Source: Streptomyces sp. P3 (GTDB taxonomy: Bacteria > Actinomycetota > Actinomycetes > Streptomycetales > Streptomycetaceae). Taken from it: a DNA stretch of 64,000 nt. Shown here piece after piece: positions 47,017 to 56,661 of this stretch (the stretch's first letter is position 1; every line of letters begins with the position of its first letter). The stretch is taken from assembly GCF_003032475.1 (NCBI RefSeq), contig NZ_CP028369.1, forward strand, positions 558,001-622,000, written 5' to 3'. A model generated the notes under the pieces. It was not told the DNA's origin. It did no database searches and worked only from the letters and a program-made list of their open reading frames with translations. The position numbers were made by a program, and so were the translations under genes.

Positions 47017-47894
47017 GGCGTCGCCCTGCGGGCGGTGGCGAAGCGCGGACGGTTGTTGAGGTCGGGGTGGTCGGCCGCGTCGGCCCAGCCCCGCTCCTCG
47101 GTGAAGATCCACGGCACCTGGCCGCCCTGGGTGTCGGCGTGCTCGATGACGACGACGCCGCCCGGACGCAGCAGCCGGTGCGCGGTGCGCTCGATGCCGC
47201 GGATCAGGTCGAGCCCGTCCTCACCGGAGAACAGGGCGAGCTCGGGGTCGTAGTCACGCGCCTCGGGGGCGACGTACTCCCACTCGGTGAGCGGGATGTA
47301 CGGCGGGTTGGAGACGACGAGGTCGACCTGGCCGTCGAGGTCGCGGAAGGCGTCCAGGGCGTCGCCCTGGCGCAGGTCGACCCTGGAGCCCTCCATGTTC
47401 CTGCGGGTCCACACCAGGGCGTCCTCGGACAGCTCCACGGCGTGCACCCGGGAGCGCGGGACCTCCTGCGCGAGGGCGAGCGCGATGGCGCCGCTGCCGG
47501 TGCACAGGTCGACGATCCGCGGCTCGACGACGTCCATGGCGCGTACGGCGTCTATGGCCCAGCCGACGACCGACTCGGTCTCGGGACGCGGCACGAAGAC
47601 GCCGGGGCCGACCTGGAGCTCCAGGTACCGGAAGAAGGCCCTGCCGGTGATGTGCTGGAGCGGCTCGCGCTGCTCGCGCCGGGCGATGGTCTCCCAGTAC
47701 CGGGCGTCGAAGTCGGGGTCCTTCACGGAGTGGAGTTCACCGCGCTTGACGCCGTGCACGAACGCGGCGAGCTCCTCCGCGTCGTTGCGCGGCGAGGGCA
47801 CGCCGGCGTCGGCCAGCCGCTGGGTGGCCTGAGCTACCTCAGCGAGCAGCAGACTGCGAGGGCTCGGGGGGCGTCCCCCAAATGATTGCTGCAC
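47013..47894 (-). CDS. prmC: Release-factor glutamine methyltransferase PrmC
   Basis: A 293-aa protein. The N-terminal helical domain recognises release factors, and the C-terminal SAM-dependent methyltransferase has IVDLCTGSGAIALALA (SAM site) and the NPPY motif in VVSNPPYIPL. It methylates the Gln of the GGQ motif in RF1/RF2. prfA lies 45 bp upstream in the same direction, a classical pairing. It starts at GTG 47894; no better internal start is apparent. Confidence 0.94.
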   Translation of the reverse strand: MQQSFGGRPPSPRSLLLAEVAQATQRLADAGVPSPRNDAEELAAFVHGVKRGELHSVKDPDFDARYWETIARREQREPLQHITGRAFFRYLELQVGPGVFVPRPETESVVGWAIDAVRAMDVVEPRIVDLCTGSGAIALALAQEVPRSRVHAVELSEDALVWTRRNMEGSRVDLRQGDALDAFRDLDGQVDLVVSNPPYIPLTEWEYVAPEARDYDPELALFSGEDGLDLIRGIERTAHRLLRPGGVVVIEHADTQGGQVPWIFTEERGWADAADHPDLNNRPRFATARRATP

Positions 47895-47939
47895 GCAAGT
47901 CCTCCGTGTCGTACTCGTCGTGCGTCCGTCCTACAACGC

Positions 47940-49016
47940 CTACGCGGCCGCGAGCTTGGCGGCCGAGTCCGCGTCGACGCAGGCCTGGATCACCGCGTCG
48001 AGGTCGCCGTCCAGGACCTGGTCCAGGTTGTACGCCTTGAAGCCGACGCGGTGGTCCGAGAGGCGGTTCTCCGGGAAGTTGTACGTGCGGATCTTCTCGG
48101 AGCGGTCGACGGTGCGGACCTGACTGCGGCGGGCGTCGGCGGCCTCCCGCTCCGCCTCCTCCTGCGCCGCCGCCAGCAGCCTGGAGCGCAGGATACGCAT
48201 CGCCTGCTCCTTGTTCTGCAGCTGGCTCTTCTCGTTCTGGCAGGAGGCCACGACTCCGGTGGGAACGTGCGTGATGCGCACGGCGGAGTCGGTGGTGTTG
48301 ACGGACTGGCCGCCGGGCCCGGAGGACCGGTACACGTCGATGCGCAGGTCGTTCGCGTTGATCTCGACGTCGACCTCCTCGGCCTCGGGCGTCACCAGCA
48401 CGCCGGCGGCGGAGGTGTGGATCCGGCCCTGCGACTCGGTCGCGGGCACCCGCTGCACACGGTGCACTCCGCCCTCGTACTTCAGCCGCGCCCAGACGCC
48501 CTGTCCGGGTTCCGTCGCGCCCTGCCCGCCCTTGGTCTTCACCGCGACCTGGACGTCCTTGTAGCCGCCCAGCTCGGACTCGGTCGCGTCGATGATCTCG
48601 GTCTTCCAGCCCACGCGTTCGGCGTAGCGCAGATACATCCGCAGCAGGTCGCCGGCGAACAGGGCCGACTCGTCGCCGCCCGCGCCCGCCTTGATCTCGA
48701 GGATGACGTCCTTGTCGTCGGACGGGTCCCGGGGCACGAGCAGCAGCCGCAGCTTCTCCGTCAGCTCCTCGCGCTGCTTCTCCAGCTCCTTGACCTCGGC
48801 GGCGAAGTCCGGGTCGGAGGCGGCGAACTCGCGCGCGGTCTCGACGTCGTCGCCGGTCTGCTTCCAGGAGCGGTACGTACCGACGATGGGGGTGAGCTCG
48901 GCGTAGCGCTTGTTCAGCTTGCGCGCGTTGGCCTGGTCGGCGTGGACCGACGGGTCGGCGAGCTTCTTCTCCAGGTCGGCGTGCTCTCCGAGCAACTCCT
49001 CGACGGCCTCGAACAT
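47940..49016 (-). CDS. prfA: Peptide chain release factor 1
   Basis: A 358-aa RF1. The codon-recognition tripeptide is PAT at 191-193 (reads UAA/UAG). The peptidyl-hydrolysis motif is GGQ at 235-237 in [10 protein letters not shown]. The start [18 protein letters not shown] at ATG 49016 matches the family. Part of the rpmE-prfA-prmC group. Confidence 0.97.
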   Translation of the reverse strand: MFEAVEELLGEHADLEKKLADPSVHADQANARKLNKRYAELTPIVGTYRSWKQTGDDVETAREFAASDPDFAAEVKELEKQREELTEKLRLLLVPRDPSDDKDVILEIKAGAGGDESALFAGDLLRMYLRYAERVGWKTEIIDATESELGGYKDVQVAVKTKGGQGATEPGQGVWARLKYEGGVHRVQRVPATESQGRIHTSAAGVLVTPEAEEVDVEINANDLRIDVYRSSGPGGQSVNTTDSAVRITHVPTGVVASCQNEKSQLQNKEQAMRILRSRLLAAAQEEAEREAADARRSQVRTVDRSEKIRTYNFPENRLSDHRVGFKAYNLDQVLDGDLDAVIQACVDADSAAKLAAA

Positions 49017-49123
49017 GGTGGGCTCCTGAATGACGTACGTGGGGGAAGGGCGGGCGACCAAAAACGCCGGTCCCGGCGTGTCCCGGGCGGGGACACTGCC
49101 GTGGACCGGCGAAGAGGGGCTCG

Positions 49124-49348
49124 CTACTTCTTGGAGCCGGCGGCGGCCTTGCCGAAGCGGGCCTCGAAGCGGGCCACACGGCCACCGGTGTCGAGGATCT
49201 TCTGCTTGCCCGTGTAGAACGGGTGGCACTCGGAGCAGACGTCGGCGCGGATGTTGCCGCCCTCGATCGTGCTGCGGGTGGTGAACGACGCGCCACAGGT
49301 GCAGCTGACCTGCGTCTCGACGTACTCGGGGTGGATGTCGCGCTTCAA
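49124..49348 (-). CDS. rpmE: Ribosomal protein L31, zinc-binding form
   Basis: A 74-aa L31 with four Cys (C16, C18, C38, C41), the C+ zinc-binding form. In Streptomyces the zinc-free paralogue replaces this form when Zur senses low zinc. It begins [16 protein letters not shown]. Located between the LCP and prfA genes as expected. Confidence 0.97.
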   Translation of the reverse strand: MKRDIHPEYVETQVSCTCGASFTTRSTIEGGNIRADVCSECHPFYTGKQKILDTGGRVARFEARFGKAAAGSKK

Positions 49349-49476
49349 GGTGTCTCCTAGTTTCGGGAGGGCGCCGGGTCGCTGCCGCGGGATACGGCAA
49401 ACGTGAACCGGAGCCGACGTACCAGTCTGCCAGCACTGGCCGTATCCCCCAAAACCGGGGGGCGGGGCGATCTATT

Positions 49477-49514
49477 CCCGGGGGCCTCGGCGCCGGGTGC
49501 GGTGGGCCCCCGGG
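49477..49514 (-). terminator. LCP gene terminator
   Basis: The arms CCCGGGGGCC (49477-49486) and GGCCCCCGGG (49505-49514) form a perfect 10-bp stem immediately after the stop of the LCP gene (minus strand). A U-tract is absent, as is frequent in this organism group. Confidence 0.7.
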
Positions 49515-49517
49515 CGG

Positions 49518-50693
49518 CTACGACGCGGCCACGACCCCGGCCGCCTCACCGCTGGCGTTGCCCTCGGTGGCCGCCTTCGGGACGGGCCGGTCGTTCCTGA
49601 GCGCCGTCCACACCTGCTCGGCCTTCGCCTCGGAGACGAGGACGCGGTTGAGGTCGGACGGGTCGTACCGGACCGGCATCGTCACCATGGTCATGTCCGC
49701 CGCGCCGATACCCTTGAGACCGCGCGCGAAGGACATCAGGGAGTTCAGCGACCCTAGGCGGGAGTCGGTGGTGACGGCCTTGGTGGCGGTGTCGGCGAGG
49801 TCGTACAGCTTGGTCCCGCCGGTGAACAGACCGACGTGCTCGACCTGGTCGACCAGGGCCTTGAGGAAGGCCTGCTGGAGCTGGATACGGCCGAGGTCGG
49901 AGCCGTCGCCCACGCCGTGCCGGGTGCGGACCAGGCCGAGCGCCTGGCCGCCGGTGAGCCTGTGGGTGCCCGCGTCGAGTTTCAGGTGGCTGTCGGGGTC
50001 GTCGATGGCCCGGGTCGTGGTGACCTCGACGCCGCCGAGTTCGTCGATCAGCTTCTCGAAGCCGGCGAAGTCGACTTCCAGGTAGTGGTCCATGCGGATA
50101 CCGCTGATCGCCTCGACCGTCTTGACCGCGCAGGCCGCGCCGCCGGTCGAGTACGCCGAGTTGAACATCGCGTCGGGCGCGGCGTCGTGCGTGACGCCCT
50201 TCGTGTCCGTGCAGGCGGGCCGGTCGACGAGGGTGTCGCGCGGTATGGAGACCACACTGGCCCTCTTGTGGCCCTCGTAGACGTGCACGACCATCGCCGT
50301 GTCGGAACGGGCGCTGCCGTCGTCGGCGCCGCCGCCGAGCTTCTTGTTCGTGCCGGAGCGGGTGTCCGAGCCCAGCACGAGGATGTTCTCGGAGCCGTTG
50401 TCGGCCTTGGGGGGCCGCGACGTGCCCAGCGCCTGGTCGATGTCGACGCTCTTGATGTTGCCGTTGAGCTTGAAGTACAGGTATCCCGCTCCGGTGCCGC
50501 CCAGGACGAGGACGCCCGCGGCGCTCCACGCGGCGATCAGCAGGCCCTTGCGTCTGCCGCCGCGCTGCTTGCGGTGGCGCGGACCGCGCCGACCGTCCCG
50601 GCCGCCCGGGTGGCCGGGACCGCTGTGGCCGGCCCCGCTCGTCGTGCCGGCTTCACCCGGTGTGCCGGGCTCCGGCGTGCTCTCGGCAGACAT
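49518..50693 (-). CDS. LytR-CpsA-Psr (LCP) family protein
   Basis: A 391-aa protein. A cytoplasmic N-terminal ~50 residues (Gly/Pro/Arg-rich) precede one membrane helix (~50-73) and the extracellular LCP domain. Conserved elements are ENILVLGSDTRSG, ARSDTAMVVHV, VSIPRDTLVD and LVRTRHGVGDGSDLGRIQLQQ, including the Arg/Asp residues that bind the polyprenyl pyrophosphate headgroup. LCP enzymes attach anionic glycopolymers to peptidoglycan. Monocistronic. Confidence 0.93.
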   Translation of the reverse strand: MSAESTPEPGTPGEAGTTSGAGHSGPGHPGGRDGRRGPRHRKQRGGRRKGLLIAAWSAAGVLVLGGTGAGYLYFKLNGNIKSVDIDQALGTSRPPKADNGSENILVLGSDTRSGTNKKLGGGADDGSARSDTAMVVHVYEGHKRASVVSIPRDTLVDRPACTDTKGVTHDAAPDAMFNSAYSTGGAACAVKTVEAISGIRMDHYLEVDFAGFEKLIDELGGVEVTTTRAIDDPDSHLKLDAGTHRLTGGQALGLVRTRHGVGDGSDLGRIQLQQAFLKALVDQVEHVGLFTGGTKLYDLADTATKAVTTDSRLGSLNSLMSFARGLKGIGAADMTMVTMPVRYDPSDLNRVLVSEAKAEQVWTALRNDRPVPKAATEGNASGEAAGVVAAS

Positions 50694-50812
50694 GTGCTCC
50701 TCTGTTCTCGTGGAACCTCACCATCGTCGCTCCGCCAGGACGGACGGGGAAACTCGGGACAGGGTTACACGTCGCCCTGTGTGCGAAACGTGCCGGAACG
50801 GACACGGAGCGT

Positions 50813-50850
50813 GCCGCAGGTGAGCGCCGCACACGGCGCTCACCTGCGGC
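50813..50850 (-). terminator. Terminator of the trypsin-like protease gene
   Basis: A perfect 16-bp inverted repeat (50813-50828 and 50835-50850) with a 6-nt loop GCACAC lies 12 bp after the stop codon. It also separates the gene from the LCP promoter. Confidence 0.88.
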
Positions 50851-50861
50851 TTCGTGGGGCG

Positions 50862-52676
50862 TCAGCCGAAGATGTCGTACTGCTTGAAAGTCGTCCCGAG
50901 TGAGACCCTTGTGGCAAAGATCGCACTCGTGGCGCTTCCGGTCCCCTTGTACAGATAGAGCACTCCGGCGGGCGTGCGGGCCAGCAGGTCGGCCACGCCG
51001 TCGCCGTTGACGTCCCCGACGGCGGCGACGACGTTGTACGTCGTGCTGCTCCAGGTGGCGACCTTGACGCGGGCCGCGAAGGCGGACGCGGCGGCGCCGT
51101 TGCCCTTGTAGAGGTAGACCGCGCCGGTGCTCTTGTTGCGGGCGATCAGGTCCGCCCTGCCGTCGGCGGTGAAGTCGCCGTGTCCGCGCAGGACGTTGTA
51201 CTGGTTCCAGCCCGTGCCGTTCTTGACCCGCGCGGCGAAGGAGCCGCCGCCGTTGCCCGGGTAGACCCACAGGGCGCCGGCCGAGTCGACGGAGACCAGG
51301 TCGGGAAGGTAGTCGCCCGTGACGTCGCCGGGGGCGACGATCTGGGTGCGGGTCTTCCAGTTGTCGGCGATCAGCTTGGTCGCCCAGGTGCCGCTGGAGG
51401 GCACGTAGTGCCGCCAGAAGACGTCACCGTCGGACGCGCGCCGCAGGAGGAGGTCCTGGACGCCGTCGCGGTCCAGGTCGGTCTGCAGGACCAGGTTGTA
51501 GCTGCTCCAGGTGCCCCAGGACTCGCGGGCGCCCAGCGAGGCGCCCTTGGAGTCCATCTCGTACCCGGTCTTGGTCGACGCGGTGCGCGCCCACAGGTCG
51601 GCCAGCTGGTCGCCGCTGAGGTTGCTGTCGTCGACGCGCGGGTAGGCGCTGCCGACGTACGCGGAGACCTTGCTGAAGACGCTGTACGCGCCGCTCTCGA
51701 CGCAGTCGGTGACGCCCCACGAGACGACGCCCACGATCCGGTCCTGGCCGGCCGCGTTCCGCACGATCAGCGGACCGCCGGAGTCGCCGTTGCAGGCGCT
51801 GGTGGTGCCCGTGTCGACGCCGGTGGCGGGCGTGCCCGCGCACACCATGTGGCCCTTGCGGTAGTCGGCGCCGTAGTAGTCCGCGCAGGTGGCGTCCGAC
51901 CGCATCGGCAGCACGGCCGTCTTCAGCGTCTCGGAGAGGTCCTGCGTGGTGGAGGTGGTCCGGCCCCAGCCGTACAGCGTGGCCTTGGCGCCGGTCGCGT
52001 ACGAGGCGGTGTCCGTGCTCGTCGTCATCTTGATCGGCGTGGCCCTGACCGGCGTCTCGAGGGTCAGCACGGCGATGTCGTTGTCGATGGTCGTGGCGCT
52101 GTACGACGGGTGGTTCCACTGCCGGCGGACGTAGGTGCCGGTCCCGCCGTGCAGGCTGCCGTCCTCGGACATCAGCTGGGCGCTGCCCGTGACGACGTAA
52201 CCGTGGGCCTGCCAGTTGTAGTTCTTGACGCAGTGCGCGGCGGTGAGGATCTTCGTCGGCGAGACGACCGAGCCGCCGCAGAAGAATCCGACGTCGTCGC
52301 TGGTGGTGCTGGTGCCACGGTCGTCGCCGTACCAGAGCTGGGCCATCCACGGGGCCCGGGCGACGGTCGTCGTCGTACCGCCGATGATCTTCGGGTCGAC
52401 CTTGGCCGATCCGGCGCTCGTGCTCCCGCTGAGGGATGCCTTCGAGGTCTGCCCCGGCGTCTCGTCGCCGCCGACCGCGACGTCGATCAGCTTCCGCAGT
52501 TCCTTGGCCGACTTCGTCGCGGCCGTGGCGGGCGCCGGCGGCGCCTCGGCCGCCTGTGCGGACGACAGGAACAGCGCGCCGGCGACGGCCGCTGCCAGGC
52601 CGGCCGCGGCGACGGGCAGGGCGATCCGTATCCGGCGTCTGTGCCGGCCGCCGCCCCCGGACATGGGTGTACCCAC
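50862..52676 (-). CDS. Secreted trypsin-like serine protease with FG-GAP/VCBS repeats
   Basis: A 604-aa protein with a signal peptide (about residues 15-42) and a short pro-region. An S1 peptidase domain runs from IIGGTTTTV, with the triad in LTAAHC (His), DNDIAVL (Asp) and CNGDSGGP (Ser). A C-terminal ~230-residue set of four β-propeller-like repeats follows, each with a Ca2+-binding loop: DLDRDGVQDL, DVTGDYLPDL, DFTADGRADL, DVNGDGVADL. The repeat domain may bind a substrate or the cell surface. From memory, rho and the LCP gene are adjacent in S. coelicolor, so this gene may be an insertion. Confidence 0.9.
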   Translation of the reverse strand: MGTPMSGGGGRHRRRIRIALPVAAAGLAAAVAGALFLSSAQAAEAPPAPATAATKSAKELRKLIDVAVGGDETPGQTSKASLSGSTSAGSAKVDPKIIGGTTTTVARAPWMAQLWYGDDRGTSTTSDDVGFFCGGSVVSPTKILTAAHCVKNYNWQAHGYVVTGSAQLMSEDGSLHGGTGTYVRRQWNHPSYSATTIDNDIAVLTLETPVRATPIKMTTSTDTASYATGAKATLYGWGRTTSTTQDLSETLKTAVLPMRSDATCADYYGADYRKGHMVCAGTPATGVDTGTTSACNGDSGGPLIVRNAAGQDRIVGVVSWGVTDCVESGAYSVFSKVSAYVGSAYPRVDDSNLSGDQLADLWARTASTKTGYEMDSKGASLGARESWGTWSSYNLVLQTDLDRDGVQDLLLRRASDGDVFWRHYVPSSGTWATKLIADNWKTRTQIVAPGDVTGDYLPDLVSVDSAGALWVYPGNGGGSFAARVKNGTGWNQYNVLRGHGDFTADGRADLIARNKSTGAVYLYKGNGAAASAFAARVKVATWSSTTYNVVAAVGDVNGDGVADLLARTPAGVLYLYKGTGSATSAIFATRVSLGTTFKQYDIFG

Positions 52677-52738
52677 GCGAGTCCCCCCTCGGGATCAGGA
52701 TGGTGGAAGAGCGAGATCGTATCCCGCCCGTGAAGCGC

Positions 52739-52778
52739 GGATCAGGGCCGCCCCCGCGTGCGGGGACGGCCCTGATCC
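52739..52778 (-). terminator. rho transcript terminator
   Basis: A long hairpin: outer arms GGATCAGGGCCG (52739-52750) and CGGCCCTGATCC (52767-52778), and an inner CCCCGC/GCGGGG stem. It lies about 85 bp after the rho stop on the minus strand. Confidence 0.85.
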
Positions 52779-52794
52779 GATGTCTGCGGGCTAC

Positions 52795-52866
52795 GACGTC
52801 AGTCGTCGACGACGTCGGTCGTCGTTGACGTCGGTCTTCGTTGACAGCAGTCGTTGTCGACGTCAG
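52795..52866. repeat. Degenerate GACGTC(A/G)GTCGT tandem repeats at the rho 3' end
   Basis: Variants of GACGTCAGTCGT/GACGTCGGTCGT recur about five times between the rho terminator and the last rho codons. The same words occur inverted (GTCGACGTCAGTCG), so the region can fold. Non-coding except for its overlap with the last two rho codons. Confidence 0.6.
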
Positions 52867-54899
52867 TCGTTGTTGTTGCCCGGCGACGGCGTCGTCTTCT
52901 GGATCTGCATCAGGAACTCGCCGTTCGACTTCGTCTGCTTCATCTTGTCGAGGAGCAGCTCGATCGCCTGCTGCTGGTCGAGCGCGTGCAGCACCCGGCG
53001 CAGCTTCCAGGTGACCGCGAGCTCCTCGTTGCCGAGCAGGATCTCTTCCTTGCGGGTGCCGGACGCGTCCACGTCCACCGCCGGGAAGATGCGCTTGTCG
53101 GCGAGCTTGCGGTCGAGCTTGAGCTCGGCGTTGCCGGTGCCCTTGAACTCCTCGAAGATCACCTCGTCCATGCGGGACCCGGTGTCCACCAGCGCGGTGG
53201 CGAGGATGGTCAGCGAGCCGCCGTCCTCGATGTTGCGGGCCGCACCGAAGAAGCGCTTCGGCGGGTACAGGGCCGTCGAGTCGACACCACCGGACAGGAT
53301 GCGGCCGGAGGCCGGGGCGGCGAGGTTGTACGCACGGCCCAGACGCGTGATCGAGTCGAGCAGGACGACGACGTCGTGGCCCAGCTCCACCAGACGCTTG
53401 GCGCGCTCGATGGCGAGCTCGGCGACCGTGGTGTGGTCCTCGGCCGGACGGTCGAAGGTCGAGGAGATGACCTCGCCCTTGACCGACCGCTGCATGTCGG
53501 TGACCTCTTCCGGACGCTCGTCGACCAGGACGACCATCAGGTGGCACTCGGGGTTGTTGTGCGTGATCGCGTTGGCGATCGCCTGCATGATCATGGTCTT
53601 GCCGGTCTTCGGCGGGGCCACGATCAGACCGCGCTGGCCCTTACCGATCGGCGCGACGAGGTCGATGATGCGGGTGGTGAGAACGCCCGGGTCGGTCTCC
53701 AGGCGGAGCCGGTCCTGCGGGTAGAGCGGCGTCAGCTTGTTGAACTCGGGGCGGCCGCGCCCGGATTCGGGCGCCATGCCGTTCTGCGAGTCCAGGCGGA
53801 CCAACGCGTTGAACTTCTCGCGGCGCTCCCCGTCCTTGGGCTGGCGGACGGCGCCGGTGACGTGGTCGCCCTTGCGCAGGCCGTTCTTGCGGACCTGGGC
53901 GAGCGAGACGTACACGTCGTTCGGGCCCGGCAGGTAGCCGGAGGTCCGGATGAACGCGTAGTTGTCCAGGATGTCCAGGATGCCCGCGACGGGGATCAGC
54001 ACGTCGTCGTCGGCGAGCTGCGGCTCGGGGGCGCCGATCTCGTCGCGCCCGCGGCGCCCACGGCGGTCGCGGTAGCGGCCGCGGCGGCCACGCCGGCCGT
54101 CGCCGAACTCGTCGTCGTCCTGCGGGCCGTTGTCGCGCTGCTGACGGTCCTGACGACCGCCGCCCTGCTGCTGACCCTGCTGGCCGCCGCGCTGCTGCTG
54201 ACCCTGCTGGCCGCCCTGCTGGTCGTCGCCCTTGCGGCGGTCACCGCGGTCGCCCCGGTCACCGCGCTCGCCACGGTCGCGGCCGCGCTCACGGCGGTCG
54301 CGGCGACGGCCCTCGCCACCGTCGGCGTCGCTCCTGGCGTCACCCTGGGACTGCGCCTGGGCCTCGGTCTGCGCCTGCGCGGGCGTCTCGGCCTTCGGTG
54401 CGCTCTTGGCCTCGGCGGCGACCGTCTCCGGGCTGCCCGCGTCGGCGGTGGCACGACGGCGACGGCGCTCGGCGGGCGCGTCGGCGCCGGCCGGCTGGCC
54501 CGGAATCTCGATCTGCTGCTGGGCCACGGCCTTCTCGGCGGCGGCCTCGGCCGGGGCGGCGTCCGCCTTCTTGTCGGCGGCCTCTCCCGTGCGGGCCTTG
54601 GAGGTGGCGCGGCGCTTGGGCTTGGCCTCGGCGGCCGGGTCCTCGGCCTTGGCCGGGGCACCGCCTCCGGCCTGCGCCTCCTTGATGACCTCGATCAGCT
54701 GGCTCTTGCGCATCCGCGCGGTGCCCTTGATGCCGAGGCCTGATGCGACCTGCTGCAGCTCGGCCAGCACCATGCCATCGAGGCCGGTACCGCGGCGTCG
54801 CCGGGAGCCTGCACCGGTGGCAGGCGCGGAGGCGTCCGTGGCGGGCGCGGCAGCGGTCTCCTCGACACGTGCGCCCATCAGATCGGTGGTGTCGCTCAC
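52863..54899 (-). CDS. rho: Transcription termination factor Rho, with large actinobacterial insertion
   Basis: A 678-aa protein. An N-terminal helical SAP-like/Rho_N segment (residues ~40-75) is followed by a ~215-residue low-complexity insertion rich in Ala, then Arg/Gly/Asp/Gln (residues 75-290). The RNA-binding cold-shock domain (~295-360) and RecA-type ATPase with Walker A APPKTGKT (~428-435) complete it. The insertion is about 250 residues beyond E. coli Rho; such insertions in actinobacteria add RNA affinity and relax C-rich site dependence. A hexameric helicase releasing transcripts. Starts at ATG 54899. Confidence 0.96.
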   Translation of the reverse strand: MSDTTDLMGARVEETAAAPATDASAPATGAGSRRRRGTGLDGMVLAELQQVASGLGIKGTARMRKSQLIEVIKEAQAGGGAPAKAEDPAAEAKPKRRATSKARTGEAADKKADAAPAEAAAEKAVAQQQIEIPGQPAGADAPAERRRRRATADAGSPETVAAEAKSAPKAETPAQAQTEAQAQSQGDARSDADGGEGRRRDRRERGRDRGERGDRGDRGDRRKGDDQQGGQQGQQQRGGQQGQQQGGGRQDRQQRDNGPQDDDEFGDGRRGRRGRYRDRRGRRGRDEIGAPEPQLADDDVLIPVAGILDILDNYAFIRTSGYLPGPNDVYVSLAQVRKNGLRKGDHVTGAVRQPKDGERREKFNALVRLDSQNGMAPESGRGRPEFNKLTPLYPQDRLRLETDPGVLTTRIIDLVAPIGKGQRGLIVAPPKTGKTMIMQAIANAITHNNPECHLMVVLVDERPEEVTDMQRSVKGEVISSTFDRPAEDHTTVAELAIERAKRLVELGHDVVVLLDSITRLGRAYNLAAPASGRILSGGVDSTALYPPKRFFGAARNIEDGGSLTILATALVDTGSRMDEVIFEEFKGTGNAELKLDRKLADKRIFPAVDVDASGTRKEEILLGNEELAVTWKLRRVLHALDQQQAIELLLDKMKQTKSNGEFLMQIQKTTPSPGNNND

Positions 54900-55326
54900 G
54901 AAGGGTCCTTCCCTGGAGCGGACGTCGGCCTGTCTGGCTCGGCGACCGTTTGTGCTGTCCGGCTTCGGTCCTTGCTGAGGCGAAGCCGGGGCGGTGGTCC
55001 GCCTTATGCGGCGGAAGAGAATTTGCTGGTGATGGCGCTTCCCCGACGAGTCGTGACACCCAGTGTCACGTGGCGTGGTAGCACCGATTCCGAAGCTCCC
55101 CCAGAGGGGGGACCCCCATCTGCGGGCCGCTCAGCGTCGTTGCACGGCGTACTGCCCAGGTACGACGTACGGAACGCAGTGCGGCTTGGGGAGCTCCCGG
55201 AAGAATGTCTGTCCCGAAGCGGGACACGAAGCACCGCGCCGTGGTGGGGTCGGGTGCAGACTTGAGGTTAACACTACCGGATCCAACAAACATTCCCCCT
55301 CTCGAAATCCGGCAACCGTGCGCCTT
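54900..55326. other. rho leader / thrB downstream region
   Basis: 427 bp with no supported gene. It holds three stem-loops: CGTGACAC/GTGTCACG at 55052-55070, TGTCCCG/CGGGACA at 55210-55226, and a C-run/G-run pair near 55098-55120. The rho promoter must be in this stretch. The long leader fits Rho autoregulation, seen in other bacteria, but the sequence alone does not prove it. Confidence 0.55.
55052..55070. promoter_or_regulatory. Perfect palindrome upstream of rho
   Basis: CGTGACAC (55052-55059), spacer CCA, GTGTCACG (55063-55070). It lies about 150 bp upstream of the rho start codon and could be an operator or an RNA hairpin in the leader. Confidence 0.5.
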
Positions 55327-56256
55327 TCACATGTCGCCGGAGGGCGCAAGAGGCATTACGCACGCCCCTTGCAGGTCCATGGCCAGGCGGTTCGCGGCCC
55401 AGTCCGCGCCGGCCGAGGATTCGATCTTGTCGGCGGTGGCCGCGTCGGCCAGTGCCATCACGGTGGGTCCGGCGCCGGAGATGACGGCCGGGATCCCGTC
55501 GGCGCGCAGCCGCTCCACCAGCGCGGCGCTCTCCGGCATGGCAGGCGCGCGGTACTCCTGGTGCAGACGGTCCTCGGTGGCGGGCAGCAGCAGTTCGGGG
55601 CGCCGGGTGAGGGCTTCGACGAGCAGCGCGGCCCGGCCGGCGTTGGCCGCCGCGTCGACGTGCGGGACGGAACGCGGGAGCAGACCGCGCGCGGTCTCGG
55701 TGAGGACCGGCTTCCCGGGCACGAAAACCACCGGAACGATGGAATCGGCGGGCTCAGTCCTGATCGCCCGCGCGGAGCCGGCCTCCATCCAGGACAGGGT
55801 GAAACCGCCGAGCAGGCAGGCCGCCACGTTGTCCGGGTGGCCCTCGATCTCGGTCGCGAGCTCGAGCAGGGCGGCGTCGTCGAGCCTGCTCTCCCCGCCT
55901 ATGGTCACCGCGCGCGCGGCGACGATGCCGGCGCAGATCGCGGCGGACGAGGAGCCGAGGCCCCGGCCGTGCGGGATGCGGTTGGCGCAGACGATCTCCA
56001 GTCCGCGCGGCTGGCCGCCGAGGACGTCGAAGGCGGTGCGCAGGGAACGGACGAGCAGGTGCGTCTCGTCGCGCGGCAGCGTCTCGCTGCCCTCGCCCGC
56101 GATGTCGATGTGCAGCCCGGAGTCGGCCACCCGGACGACGACGTCGTCGTAGAGCCCCAGTGCGAGGCCGAAGGCGTCGAAACCCGGGCCGAGATTGGCG
56201 CTGGTGGCGGGAACGCGCACGCGCACGGGGGCGGCACGGAAGGCGGGACCGGCCAT
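55327..56256 (-). CDS. thrB: Homoserine kinase
   Basis: A 309-aa GHMP-family kinase. The ATP-binding motif is PHGRGLGSSSAAICAG near residue 92; VRVPATSANLGPGFDAFG at the N-terminus and SGAGPTVMAL near 268 are the other conserved motifs. It phosphorylates homoserine for threonine synthesis. It lies 613 bp downstream of thrC, an unusually long gap for this operon, filled with repeats. Confidence 0.95.
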   Translation of the reverse strand: MAGPAFRAAPVRVRVPATSANLGPGFDAFGLALGLYDDVVVRVADSGLHIDIAGEGSETLPRDETHLLVRSLRTAFDVLGGQPRGLEIVCANRIPHGRGLGSSSAAICAGIVAARAVTIGGESRLDDAALLELATEIEGHPDNVAACLLGGFTLSWMEAGSARAIRTEPADSIVPVVFVPGKPVLTETARGLLPRSVPHVDAAANAGRAALLVEALTRRPELLLPATEDRLHQEYRAPAMPESAALVERLRADGIPAVISGAGPTVMALADAATADKIESSAGADWAANRLAMDLQGACVMPLAPSGDM

Positions 56257-56448
56257 CTTGCGATGACTCTCCTTGAGCTGCGGGGCTGTCGAATGAGATG
56301 CGCTACGTACATGAGGACCCTGCCGCCGCTACGGCGACGCGGCGCCGCGGCATATGCGGCGGGCGGGTTCAGTACAGCCTATCGAAGGAAGGTTCAGCGG
56401 CGACATAGGGCGCACAGGAGGCGCACGATGCGTGTCGTAAGCCCCCTG

Positions 56449-56484
56449 TGCACCCCCGACGGGGAAGTCCCTGTCGGGGGTGCA
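56449..56484 (-). terminator. Hairpin between thrC and thrB
   Basis: TGCACCCCCGAC (56449-56460) and GTCGGGGGTGCA (56473-56484) form a perfect 12-bp stem with a 12-nt loop; further pairing beyond a bulge is possible. It may terminate or attenuate thrC transcripts before thrB. Confidence 0.65.
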
Positions 56485-56494
56485 GGGGAAGCGG

Positions 56495-56562
56495 TGTTCC
56501 CGGTGGAGCGGGTGTCCCTCGCGGAACGGGTGTCCCTCGCGGAACGGATGTTCCCGATGGAG
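56495..56562. repeat. Imperfect 18-bp tandem repeats
   Basis: The unit GTGTCCCTCGCGGAACGG recurs at 18-bp spacing, exact at two positions and degenerate on either side (variants such as GTGTTCCCGGTGGAGCGG). Read on either strand it gives hexapeptide repeats, which explains the open frames. Non-coding. Confidence 0.65.
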
Positions 56563-56661
56563 CGGCCGTCCGCGGTGGAGCGGGTGCTCCCGGTCGTTCG
56601 TCCCCCGTCGACCGGCGTACCGGCGGAGCGGATGCTCCGGGCCGGTCGCGTCCACCGCGGA

